DNA of 64,000 bases from positions 1 through 64,000 of the forward strand of contig CAMYAB010000008.1 in NCBI GenBank assembly GCA_947253625.1, in the 5' to 3' direction. The notes beneath the pieces were generated by a model that did no database searches, had not been told where the DNA came from, and saw nothing but the letters and a program-made list of their open reading frames with translations. A program made the position numbers and the translations under genes. Positions 25,501 through 32,409 of the stretch are shown here, in pieces; within the stretch, counting starts at the first letter, position 1; each line of letters begins with the position of its first letter. The stretch comes from an uncultured Porphyromonadaceae bacterium. GTDB taxonomy: Bacteria > Bacteroidota > Bacteroidia > Bacteroidales > Porphyromonadaceae.

Positions 25501-25625
25501 AGCCCATCAGAGTCCGAGACTGTACCGGACACGGTTAGGGTCTGCGCATAGAGCGTGCCGGACAAAAAGAAGACCAGCAAGCCGTACACGAGCCGGAGGA
25601 GAGAAAAGTTGGATTCTCTAATCAT
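22515..25625 (-). CDS. SusC/RagA-like TonB-dependent transporter
   Basis: Outer-membrane beta-barrel that imports large glycan fragments with energy from TonB. 1036 residues: signal peptide ending LYAQ, a carboxypeptidase-regulatory-like domain (about 30-105, VSGTVSDSDGLPMPGVTVQV), a TonB box region DEVVVTALGI, the plug (about 125-245, ending IVITTKTGK) and a 22-strand barrel ending with aromatic MKF. Being first in the operon, it likely sets expression of the five following genes. No ECF sigma/anti-sigma pair or hybrid two-component gene is next to it, so the regulator must lie elsewhere. Confidence 0.95.
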   Translation of the reverse strand: MIRESNFSLLRLVYGLLVFFLSGTLYAQTLTVSGTVSDSDGLPMPGVTVQVVGKSGTGTVTNIDGHYTLREVPAKATLRFSFVGMSTVDRPVNGMTRIDVTLTEDTELLDEVVVTALGIKRSEKALSYNVQELKDDELTRVKDVNFINALSGKVAGVNINASSAGIGGASKVVMRGTKSIEGSNNALYVIDGVPIYTHSRKAGKEFDSSGFTDPIADLNPEDIESMSVLTGAAAAALYGSAAANGAIVITTKTGKDGRVRLTVGSSSEWVKAFVTPRFQNRYGTGSGLSKEVVLDKSWGRKLACSDDCGYNPVNDFLGTGTIFSNNISLSTGNAQNQTYLSVASVHSDGIVPNNKYNRYNFNIRHTTHFLDDKMTLDLGAGYVKQYDRNMVNQGVYGNPLTGAYLFPRGNDWEDIRMYERYDEERQLSTQYWPVGSGGSLVMQNPYWVAYRNLRENNKNRYMLNASLSYKILDWLTLSGRARLDNSTTDYETKNYASTNNQLTEKSERGLYGIQRIHDKQMYGDLLLSINKHFGNSWSVDANLGASISDVQNNLIENRGPISDGKVEGEPAGLPNFFSIQNLSPSNTKRIQDGWREQTQALYGSLEVGYRSMVYLTLTGRNDWPSQLAGPKSVHSSFFYPSVGLSTVLSEIFELPKFVSFLKVRGSFASVGAPFPRFIANPTYEWDSSKNVWKNTTTYPVYNLLPERTNSYEAGLSTKLFGHLNLDLTYYHAVTGNQTFDPQLGGGAYSKMYVQTGAVLNQGVELSLGYSNTWGWFGWSSNYTFSTNQNKILSLAEDVTNPLTGSRFSIESLDMGGMGDARFILRKGGSMGDLYSRVDLQRDSNHDILIGRGQTLATADIKSLKDYIKLGSVLPKANMAWRNDFSIYGVTVGCLVSARIGGVGYSRTQSLLDEYGVSEASALARDRGYVLVNGSDRVNPESWYSTIGTKGVPQYYTYSATNVRLQEASIGYTIPRKWLGEVCDLTVTAVGRNLLMLYNKAPFDPESVATTGNFYDGIDYFMMPSLRSVGISLNMKF

Positions 25626-25711
25626 GCTATTGTGTTATTGAGAGTGATAATTATAGTGTTGTGGCTTTCAAAATGGAAGCGCAACAAGGTTTATTCTTAG
25701 TTTCTTTTCCG

Positions 25712-25719
25712 CAAAGATA
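25712..25719 (-). promoter_or_regulatory. -7 box of the SusC operon
   Basis: TATCTTTG on the minus strand, giving a leader of about 80 nt before the start codon. The -33 position is T-rich but has no clean TTTG. Confidence 0.5.
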
Positions 25720-25911
25720 GCAAATAAATAAAAGAAATGGGGGGGAGTGTTTATTTTTTATAAACGGGCTAGTGATTAGCGTAGATACGAAAAATCAATT
25801 CCACCGATCGTACCTCCTCCGAACTCCAAAAACGAACTGCTCTTACTCGGATGACCGGTTTGTCAAATGCAATCAAGCCTACTGTGCATCTCCCCCTCTC
25901 CGACATGCTAC

Positions 25912-25943
25912 TTTGGATAAACTAAGGGAAAAAGATACCTTTG
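25912..25943 (+). promoter_or_regulatory. Promoter of the lipoprotein gene at 25979
   Basis: TTTG at 25912-25915, 20 bases, TACCTTTG at 25936-25943. The ATG at 25979 is 35 bases downstream, which supports that start over an upstream in-frame ATG that lies before the promoter. Confidence 0.7.
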
Positions 25944-25978
25944 CGACAATACGTATTATTTATGTCCAACTAGCTAGT

Positions 25979-26476
25979 ATGAAAAGATTTATTACGACTT
26001 TAGCTATCGCCACCATTGTCTTGGCCGGATGTACAGACAAGAAGGCCGAAAAGGATGATACCACAGCGACAGAAGTCGCTCAGGAGGTCACCACACAAGA
26101 GGCGGCTACTCCAAAGGTTGACTCAGAGGCGGCAAAATCCCTAATCACCCAGCTCTACACCGATCTTTATGTCAACGAGATCTCCAACGACAAGAGGGCA
26201 GGATTCCTTGGCGACAAGCTTAATGCAAAGCTAAACGAGATGGATGGAGAGATGGCACTGATAGACTACGATCCGTTTATCGACGCACAGGACTATGACG
26301 CCAAGAGTGTCCAATCCTCACTCACCATCACGGAGTTGTCCGATGGCCTTTTTCAGGTGGAGGTAGAGCCTCTGAAGGGGTACAAGAAGACTCTCCGGCT
26401 GACACTGGGCCTTGAAAATGGGGCACTAAAGATCCTTGATATCCCCAGCGACCCCAATATTTCGGTTCTGAAGTAG
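25979..26476 (+). CDS. Small lipoprotein of unknown function
   Basis: 165 residues. MKRFITTLAIATIVLAGCTD is a standard lipoprotein signal (lipobox LAGC). A Thr/Glu-rich linker of about 30 residues follows, then a globular part of about 120 residues (SLITQLYTDLYVNEISNDKR, DYDPFIDAQDY, YKKTLRLTLGLENGALKI). The second half resembles small DUF3828-like domains, but I am not certain. It is monocistronic and reads away from the SusC operon. Confidence 0.7.
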   Translation: MKRFITTLAIATIVLAGCTDKKAEKDDTTATEVAQEVTTQEAATPKVDSEAAKSLITQLYTDLYVNEISNDKRAGFLGDKLNAKLNEMDGEMALIDYDPFIDAQDYDAKSVQSSLTITELSDGLFQVEVEPLKGYKKTLRLTLGLENGALKILDIPSDPNISVLK

Positions 26477-26497
26477 GCCGACCAAACCATCATGCAC

Positions 26498-26536
26498 AAA
26501 GGGGTGTGCCGGTTTTGACCATCGGCACCCCCCTTT
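26498..26536 (+). terminator. Possible terminator after small lipoprotein
   Basis: AAAGGGGTGTGCCGG and CGGCACCCCCCTTT form a strong, slightly imperfect stem 22 bases after the stop. It lacks a long T run. Confidence 0.5.
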
Positions 26537-26707
26537 GGGTATATCGCCCGGTGGGGATGCGTGCCGGCGGCAGGGCGCATAGCGACCGAAGGAGGCAACC
26601 GGGTTGTGATGACCAAAGTGTACAGTACTAAATATTGTAGCTGTTGAGAACAACTAATACTCCCGACCCCACTAGTTGACGTACCCCCTATCTTTGGTGG
26701 TAGGAAA

Positions 26708-26950
26708 TCTTCTATCCGTCCAAGCGATTGCTTCTATCCGTGAAAAAGATCGCTTCTATCCGTGAAAAATTTCGCTTCTATCCGTGAAACTCAAGGCGCT
26801 GTATAAGTGTTTGATTATCAATATCCCACAAGATGGGGCTTTTGCCCAAAAATGGCCTGTTTTTTTGCCTTTTTGGGGGGCCTTTTGGTTGGGAAAAGTG
26901 TCGGACTTTGCCGACCTGTTTTGCAACCACTGGCGGGGGGCGACCGGCGT
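26708..26950 (+). repeat. Composite interspersed repeat with four 22-base units
   Basis: Units start at 26708, 26730, 26752 and 26774. The first reads TCTTCTATCCGTCCAAGCG and the other three share GCTTCTATCCGTGAAA. Then follow TATAAGTGTTTGATTATCAA, AAAATGGCCTG, a T/C-rich stretch, GTCGGACTTTGCCGACCTG and GCAACCACTGGCGGGG. The period is exactly 22. It lies between two convergent genes. Confidence 0.8.
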
Positions 26951-26956
26951 CCTTTG

Positions 26957-27128
26957 GAGACTGTTGCACGAAGGCGATATGCTGCGTTGCTTTCGGAATT
27001 CGGGCTAGGTCACGTACGTGAGTACGCTCCCTTCGCCCTCATCCTCAGCGCCTTGCATCTCATCCTTCGTGCAAAGTCTCAGCACATTTTAGCAAATGTG
27101 CGAGAATGGCACTTCGTGCAACATTCTC
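26957..27128. repeat. Nested inverted repeats of unknown kind
   Basis: GAGACTGTTGCACGAAGG (26957-26974) is the reverse complement of CCTTCGTGCAAAGTCTC (27064-27080) except for one inserted base. About 90 bases lie between, with a CACGTACGTG palindrome inside. A second two-part hairpin follows at 27102-27128 (GAGAATG/CATTCTC around GCAC/GTGC) whose loop repeats the CTTCGTGCAA string. Nothing here encodes a protein. It may be a small MITE-like element or a structured RNA. Confidence 0.5.
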
Positions 27129-27200
27129 TTTTGGTGGGGCGGAGGCTCTAGTGGGGGCTGTTTTTGGGGGTTGCTTCTTGGTCGCGCATTTTTTTATGCC

Positions 27201-27240
27201 AAAAGAGACCGGCCCGGGGTGCCCCCTGACCGGTCTCTTT
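27201..27240 (-). terminator. Terminator of the EF-G-like gene
   Basis: AAAAGAGACCGG and CCGGTCTCTTT form the stem, 22 bases beyond the stop codon. On the minus strand it is followed by TTTT and, a little later, a T7 run. Confidence 0.75.
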
Positions 27241-27262
27241 CGTGCTCGCTTGGCTGTAGTCT

Positions 27263-29413
27263 CTACTCTTCGTCGTGGTGTGCGGCTAGGAGTTGCTCTT
27301 GGACGTCTTGTGGTACAAGCTCGTAGTCGGCAAACTCCATCGTGAACGACCCTCTACCTCCTGTGATAGAGCTGAGTGTCGTGGAGTAGGTGGAGAGTTC
27401 TTTGAGTGGTACTCTGGCGTTGAGCTCTTCGTAGCCATTTTGGCTCTCCATGCCTAGGATGAGTGCTCGGCGGTTTTGGAGGTCGCTCATGGTGTCTCCC
27501 ATGAATTCTGCCGGGATCTGTACTTTTATGGTATAGATGGGCTCAAGTACTTTGGGACCTGCCTTCCGGAAGGCTTCGCTGAATGCGTTTCGTCCGGCTA
27601 GCATGAAGGAGACTTCGTTGCTGTCTACCGGGTGCATCTTGCCGTCGTAGATGATCACACGTACATCTCGGGCATAGGAGCCAGTCAGTGGTCCACGCTC
27701 CATCCGCTCCATGATCCCTTTTTGGATGGCGGGGATGAACCTTGCATCAATGGCTCCGCCTACGATGCTGTTGACGATCACCAGCTTGCCCCCCCACTCT
27801 AGGTCCACGACGATGGTGTCTTTGGGCGAGGTCTTGATCTCTTGCCCATCCAGCTTGTAGACTCCGGGCTGAGGCATCCCCTCAGTATAGGGCTCGACGA
27901 TCAGGTGTACTTCGCCAAACTGTCCTGCTCCACCGGATTGTTTTTTGTGTCGGTAGTCGGCTCGTGCTGCCTTGGTGATTGTTTCGCGGTAGGGGATCCT
28001 GGGCTCTTGAAACTCTACCGGGATCTTGTCGTTGTTTTCGATACGCCACTTGAGGGTGCGTAGGTGAAACTCTCCTTGCCCGTGTACAATGGTCTGGCGT
28101 AGCTCTTTGGACTGCTCGATGACCCAGGTCGGGTCTTCGGCATGCATGCGCTGGAGGGCGGCGTTCATTTTCTCTGAGTCGCTTGTGTTTTGGGCCACGA
28201 TGGCTCGTCTAAACTTTGGTGCCGGGTATTCGACGCTGGGCATTGAGTGGGTGACTCCTTTGGTGCACAGGGTGTCTCCTACACGCACATCTTTTAGCTT
28301 CACTGTGCAGCCAATGTCACCGGCTTTCATCTCGGTCAGGCGCATCTTGGAGGGTCCGTATGGGACTAGGAGCTGGGTGATCCGCTCTTTGGTCTCATCT
28401 CGTGTGGTGTTGTATAGGTCGTCTCCCTCATGCACGGTGCCACTCAGGACCTTGAAGTACATCACTTCGCCAACGTGTGGCTCTAGGTCGCACTTGAAAA
28501 AGTAGAGGATCGTGGGGCCGTTGCTGTCGGGGACAATAGGTGTGCCGTCTGCCGCTGTGGGGGGCTCTAGCTTGTCGGTGCAGGGGACAATGTCGCCCAA
28601 AAACTCTAGTGTCCGGCGCACGCACATGTCCTTGCCGGCACTGACACAAAAGACGGGGAACATGTCTCGGTTGATCAGCCCTTGACGGATGCCTTGGCGC
28701 ATCTCATCCTCGGTGAGGGTCTCTTTTTCAAAAAAGAGCTCCATCAGGTGATCGTCGTGCTCTGCAGCGGCTTCTACCAGTGCTTTGTGGTAGGCTCCTG
28801 CTCTCTCTTTTTCGCTCTCGGGGATATCCAGCACCTCCGGCTTGCCTCCCTTGGGGCCCCAGCGGTACATTTTGTTGGTCAGGACATCGACTACTTCATT
28901 GAAGTTTGGTCCGGTAGTCACGGGGTATTGTACGGGGACGACCTTGCTGCCAAACTGTTGCTGTAGCTCGTGCAGGCTATTGTCGTAGTCTGCGTTTTCG
29001 TGATCCAGTTGGTTGATGATGAAGATGACCGGCTTTCCGAGCTTTTCGGTCTGTGGAAACTGGTTGACCAGCCCGACCTCGACTCCATATTGTGCGTTGA
29101 CGACCATCAATGCGGTATCGGTCACGTGTAGTGCGCTGACTGCCGCTCCCACAAAGTCGTCACTCCCGGGACAGTCGATGAAGTTGATCTTGCGGTCTTT
29201 CCAGGGGACGGAGAAGAGGGTGGAAAAGACGGAGTAGCCGTACTCTTTTTCGACCGGGAAACGGTCGCTCGTGGTATTTCCCTCCTCTACGGTGCCTCTG
29301 CGATCGATGGCACCGCCCTCAAAAAGCATGGCCTCGGATAGGGTGGTCTTTCCGGAGCCGGAGCTCCCAAGGATGGAAACGTTTTTGATCTGGTTCGTTT
29401 CGTATACGTTCAT
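27263..29413 (-). CDS. EF-G2-like elongation factor with altered GTPase motifs
   Basis: Ribosomal translocase paralogue of 716 residues with all EF-G domains. The P-loop is GSSGSGKT (16-23) in place of GHVDHGKT. The G3 motif is DCPGSDDF (80-87), in which the catalytic His of DxPGHxDF is Ser84. The G4 motif is NQLD (134-137) instead of NKxD. These changes and the start MNVYETNQIKNVSILGSSGS match the Bacteroides EF-G2 family (BT2167), reported to support translation without GTP hydrolysis and to help survival under starvation. It is monocistronic, downstream of two tRNA genes on the same strand, with a terminator on each side. Family call is secure; the non-hydrolytic mode here is inferred from the missing His. 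Confidence 0.92.
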   Translation of the reverse strand: MNVYETNQIKNVSILGSSGSGKTTLSEAMLFEGGAIDRRGTVEEGNTTSDRFPVEKEYGYSVFSTLFSVPWKDRKINFIDCPGSDDFVGAAVSALHVTDTALMVVNAQYGVEVGLVNQFPQTEKLGKPVIFIINQLDHENADYDNSLHELQQQFGSKVVPVQYPVTTGPNFNEVVDVLTNKMYRWGPKGGKPEVLDIPESEKERAGAYHKALVEAAAEHDDHLMELFFEKETLTEDEMRQGIRQGLINRDMFPVFCVSAGKDMCVRRTLEFLGDIVPCTDKLEPPTAADGTPIVPDSNGPTILYFFKCDLEPHVGEVMYFKVLSGTVHEGDDLYNTTRDETKERITQLLVPYGPSKMRLTEMKAGDIGCTVKLKDVRVGDTLCTKGVTHSMPSVEYPAPKFRRAIVAQNTSDSEKMNAALQRMHAEDPTWVIEQSKELRQTIVHGQGEFHLRTLKWRIENNDKIPVEFQEPRIPYRETITKAARADYRHKKQSGGAGQFGEVHLIVEPYTEGMPQPGVYKLDGQEIKTSPKDTIVVDLEWGGKLVIVNSIVGGAIDARFIPAIQKGIMERMERGPLTGSYARDVRVIIYDGKMHPVDSNEVSFMLAGRNAFSEAFRKAGPKVLEPIYTIKVQIPAEFMGDTMSDLQNRRALILGMESQNGYEELNARVPLKELSTYSTTLSSITGGRGSFTMEFADYELVPQDVQEQLLAAHHDEE

Positions 29414-29580
29414 AGCAAATTTGCAGATTAGGATTATGGTTTTTTGGTCTGGTTGTGGTTTTTGGCAGAGTATGAAGTCCTTTTGGTGAACAGTAGGTCG
29501 GGCTGTTGGACAAGCGGACTACCTCTCATCACCCTAAAGATAAGTAGTTTTCATGATGTAAGCAAATTTAGGGCATACAA

Positions 29581-29624
29581 AAAGAGACATTTTCTCAGCT
29601 CTGTAGCCAAGAAAATGTCTCTTT
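29581..29624 (-). terminator. Terminator of the tRNA-Gly/tRNA-Leu unit
   Basis: AAAGAGACATTTTCT (29581-29595) and AGAAAATGTCTCTTT (29610-29624) form a perfect 15-bp stem, 25 bases beyond the tRNA-Leu. Confidence 0.8.
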
Positions 29625-29648
29625 CTTTGTTTCCTTATCACGCTCTGG

Positions 29649-29735
29649 TACCCGGAGCGGGACTTGAACCCGCACGACCGTTGTCGGGTCAAAGGAGTTT
29701 AAGTCCTTCGTGTCTACCGATTCCACCATCCGGGC
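29649..29735 (-). tRNA. tRNA-Leu (anticodon TAA)
   Basis: Class II tRNA of 87 nt. The acceptor GCCCGGA pairs with TCCGGGT, the discriminator is A, the anticodon loop is CTTAAAC, there is a long variable arm, and the T-arm contains GGTTCAAGTCC. Confidence 0.96.
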
Positions 29736-29747
29736 GGGTAGATCATG

Positions 29748-29820
29748 AGCGGAAGACGGGACTCGAACCCGCGACCCCAACCTTGGCAAGGTTGTGCTCT
29801 ACCAACTGAGCTACTTCCGC
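29748..29820 (-). tRNA. tRNA-Gly (anticodon GCC)
   Basis: 73 nt cloverleaf. The acceptor GCGGAAG pairs with CTTCCGC, the discriminator is T, the anticodon stem-loop is AACCTTGCCAAGGTT and the T-arm contains GGTTCGAGTCC. It is 12 bases upstream of tRNA-Leu and is probably cotranscribed with it. Confidence 0.96.
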
Positions 29821-29836
29821 GTTTTTGTTTCGTGCA

Positions 29837-29867
29837 CAAAGGTACCAAAACATTTTGGATCGCCAAA
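29837..29867 (-). promoter_or_regulatory. Promoter of the tRNA-Gly/tRNA-Leu unit
   Basis: On the minus strand TTTG (29864-29867), 19 bases, TACCTTTG (29837-29844). The tRNA begins 16 bases later. Confidence 0.75.
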
Positions 29868-30006
29868 ATATTTGTCCAAAAGCTTTTGTCCGTCGGACTG
29901 GGATGCTGTGGGTGCTGCATTTATGCGGTGACCGGTGGTAGTGTGTATAGGTGGCTTTCGTGATTTTGGGGGAAGCCTGGGTGAGTCGTGGGATGAAGAA
30001 AGATGG

Positions 30007-30014
30007 TATCTTTG
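30007..30014 (+). promoter_or_regulatory. -7 box of EamA transporter gene
   Basis: TATCTTTG about 55 bases before the ATG at 30070. No clear -33 box. Confidence 0.4.
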
Positions 30015-30069
30015 TGTTTCTGAAAAAAGAAGACGCTCATATGCCACAATGGTATTATCTCTTTGGGTC

Positions 30070-30939
30070 ATGAATAAAATAAAAGGACATCTGCAAGGTA
30101 TTGCCTCCTCCACGACTTTTGGTCTCATTCCGCTCTTTAGTGTTCCTCTCCTGCTGAGTGGGATGCCTCCGGCGTCCGTGCTGGTTTTTCGTTTTGGGAT
30201 CGCTTCTGTGGTGACTCTTTTGCTAGCCTTGGTGGGGGGTGTTTCGCTGCGGGTGCGTCCAAGCCTGATGGTGTGGTATCTTGGGCTGGGGGTCCTCTAT
30301 TTTTTTTCGGCAGTGTTGTTGTTGAGTGGCTACAACTATATGAGTACGGGGGTGGCTACGGTTTTGCACTTTTCGTACCCGGTCTTTGTGGCCTTGATCA
30401 TGGCTTTGGGGTTTGGGGAGCGTCTGAGTATGGCCTCTATTTTGGCTATTTTGATGGCCCTGTGTGGGGTAGTCCTACTGTCGGGTATCACCTCCGGTGT
30501 CTCCGGTGTCTCTCTTGTGGGAGTGGGGATCGTCCTAGCCAGTGGTTTGGCGTATGCACTCTATATCGTGATCGTCAATCGTTCGTCAATAGGCCGTGAG
30601 CATCCGCTGAGGTTGTCCTTTTATATCCTTGGGCTTGCGGCGTTGCTCTGCCTGGCGTATAGCCAGACCGGGGATGGGCTGATCTTCCCGGACGGGCTCT
30701 ACGGTTGGCTCAATGCTCTGGGGCTGGCTGTGATCGCAACGGTGGTGTCGAATGTGATGCTGATACACGCCATCAGCAACATTGGCTCCACTCCGACCGC
30801 TGTGATGGGTGCTCTGGAGCCTATGACTGCTGTGGTGGTGGGGACGGTGGCATTTGGCGAGGTCCTGTCGCCGGCCGGGCTTGTAGGGGTTGTCTTGGTG
30901 CTGAGTGCGGTGGTGACGTTGGTTTTTCGGAAGCGATAG
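30070..30939 (+). CDS. EamA/DMT-family inner-membrane transporter
   Basis: 289-residue membrane protein with about ten hydrophobic segments in two EamA repeats of five. Repeat one runs from FGLIPLFSVPLLLSG to LMALCGVVLLSGI, and repeat two ends with GALEPMTAVVVGTVAFGEVL and a final helix. The ATG at 30070 (MNKIKGHLQG) is preferred because it starts directly before the first helix and after the -7 box at 30007. Longer in-frame starts would add about 45 polar residues. Family members export amino acids or other metabolites; the substrate is not known. It converges with the acyltransferase gene. Confidence 0.88.
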   Translation: MNKIKGHLQGIASSTTFGLIPLFSVPLLLSGMPPASVLVFRFGIASVVTLLLALVGGVSLRVRPSLMVWYLGLGVLYFFSAVLLLSGYNYMSTGVATVLHFSYPVFVALIMALGFGERLSMASILAILMALCGVVLLSGITSGVSGVSLVGVGIVLASGLAYALYIVIVNRSSIGREHPLRLSFYILGLAALLCLAYSQTGDGLIFPDGLYGWLNALGLAVIATVVSNVMLIHAISNIGSTPTAVMGALEPMTAVVVGTVAFGEVLSPAGLVGVVLVLSAVVTLVFRKR

Positions 30940-30992
30940 CGGGGAGGGGTTGCGCTTTTTTTGAGAAAGGAGTGTGCGGTATCTCCCGCTCG

Positions 30993-31568
30993 CTACGCGG
31001 GGTTGTCGTTGTACCGCTCCGGCACTTTGCCCATGGAGGAGTGGTAGTAGGACTGTAGGTGTCGGAGGTCCTTGTCGATGTCTCCTGTGGGATAAAAGAG
31101 GTCGATGATCCCTACTTCTCGCTTGGCATAGTCTAGCTTGCCGATCTCGATGGGGACACCGGCTCCCAGTGCGATGCGGTAAAATCCGGTCCGCCACCGC
31201 TCGGAGTAACCTCTTGTCCCCTCGGGTGTGATGGCCAAATGGAGGTTGGGATGCGACCCAAAGGCCTCAATCATTGCGCTGACCATGGAGCTTCCTTTCA
31301 CCCGATCCACCGGGACGCCTCCCAATGCTCTGAATGCGAGGTTTAGGGGAAAGAAGAACCACTCTTTTTTGATCAAAAAATTGGGCATACCCCCATAGGC
31401 GAGGTAGAAGACAAGACCTATCCAGAAGTCGGTGTTGCTGGTGTGGGGTGCGACACAGATGACACTCTGTGTCGGGCGTGAGGCCGGTATGATAGGCGTC
31501 CAGCGCATCACTTTGTGGAGGACGAAGGCCCAAAATCTGGACCGTGGTTTGGAGGAAGGGTAGGTCAT
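30993..31568 (-). CDS. 1-acyl-sn-glycerol-3-phosphate acyltransferase-like protein
   Basis: Predicted membrane-associated acyltransferase of 191 residues in phospholipid or ornithine-lipid synthesis. The acyltransferase motif I is HTSNTD (HxxxxD) and the glycerol-phosphate-binding region reads ALGGVPVDR. TPEGTRGYSERWRTGFYRIA carries motif III (xPEGTR). It is shorter than PlsC and closer to the small acyltransferases common in Bacteroidetes. Its start overlaps the ZIP transporter stop (ATGA). Confidence 0.85.
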   Translation of the reverse strand: MTYPSSKPRSRFWAFVLHKVMRWTPIIPASRPTQSVICVAPHTSNTDFWIGLVFYLAYGGMPNFLIKKEWFFFPLNLAFRALGGVPVDRVKGSSMVSAMIEAFGSHPNLHLAITPEGTRGYSERWRTGFYRIALGAGVPIEIGKLDYAKREVGIIDLFYPTGDIDKDLRHLQSYYHSSMGKVPERYNDNPA

Positions 31569-32371
31569 AATAAAACGAGGGTAAATGCCATGATCACCAT
31601 GCCGAGTATAAGTCCGATGATGGCCAAGTGGTGCCGACCGTACTGCTCTGCCGCCGGTAATAGCTCATCCAGGGAGATGAAGACCATGATGCCGGCGATG
31701 CCTGCGTTGATGATTGAGATCAACTCCGGGGTGATAAAGGGGCGTAGGATGAAGTAGCCGGCGAGTGCGCCCAGTGGCTCGGCCAGGCCGGATAGGAAGG
31801 AGACCCAAAAGGCCTTGGAGCGATTGCCACTGGCATAGTAGATCGGGACGGCGACCGAGATGCCCTCCGGGATATTGTGGATGGCGATCGCAATGGCGAT
31901 GGGTATGGCGAGTGATACCTCGTTGAGTGCGGTCAAGAAAGTGACCATCCCCTCGGGGAGGTTGTGCAACCCAAGGACAAGCGCACTGAGTAGCCCCACA
32001 CGGTGGAGCTTGCCAAAGTCGGGGAGGTTGTCGGGGTTTTGCATATCCTCGATCATATGCACCTCATGAGGGTTCTCCTCTTTTGGAATCAAAAAGTCTA
32101 GGATCATGATGATCGCTATTCCGCAAAAGAAGGCAAGGATCGCATAGGTCACACCCATCTTGTCGCCATAGGTGGCACTGAGGCTGACCTGGGCTTTTGC
32201 CAGGAGTTCCATGAACGAAATGTAGATCATCACACCGGCGGAGAGCCCGAGTGAAAAAGCGAGGAGTCCAAAGTTGGTCCGCTTCGCAAAAAGGGCGATC
32301 AAGCTACCTATCCCGGTAGCCAGTCCGGCAAAGAGAGTTAGGGCAAATGCCCAAAGTACGTTTTGTTCCAT
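31565..32371 (-). CDS. zupT: ZIP-family divalent metal transporter (ZupT-like)
   Basis: Inner-membrane importer of zinc and possibly other divalent ions. 268 residues with eight predicted transmembrane helices. The paired metal-site motifs HNLPEGMVTF and HNIPEGISVAVP in helices 4 and 5 are intact, and EPLGALAGYF lies in helix 6. Length and order match ZupT/GufA proteins. It sits between murF (38-base gap) and the acyltransferase (4-base overlap), all on one strand. The metal preference is inferred. Confidence 0.92.
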   Translation of the reverse strand: MEQNVLWAFALTLFAGLATGIGSLIALFAKRTNFGLLAFSLGLSAGVMIYISFMELLAKAQVSLSATYGDKMGVTYAILAFFCGIAIIMILDFLIPKEENPHEVHMIEDMQNPDNLPDFGKLHRVGLLSALVLGLHNLPEGMVTFLTALNEVSLAIPIAIAIAIHNIPEGISVAVPIYYASGNRSKAFWVSFLSGLAEPLGALAGYFILRPFITPELISIINAGIAGIMVFISLDELLPAAEQYGRHHLAIIGLILGMVIMAFTLVLL

Positions 32372-32409
32372 GTGTTTGAGGCGAGAAAATAGGGATGCGG
32401 ATCGCTCCG

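Noticed and set aside
26708..26795. CRISPR array
   Set aside because: The 22-base units are contiguous with no spacers, the first unit is a fixed variant, and the same units recur at four loci with a shared tail. No cas gene is present.
26784..27151. Short overlapping ORFs within the repeat region
   Set aside because: They are translations of an intergenic repeat (the same Phe/Cys/Trp-rich strings arise from other copies) and have no start context.
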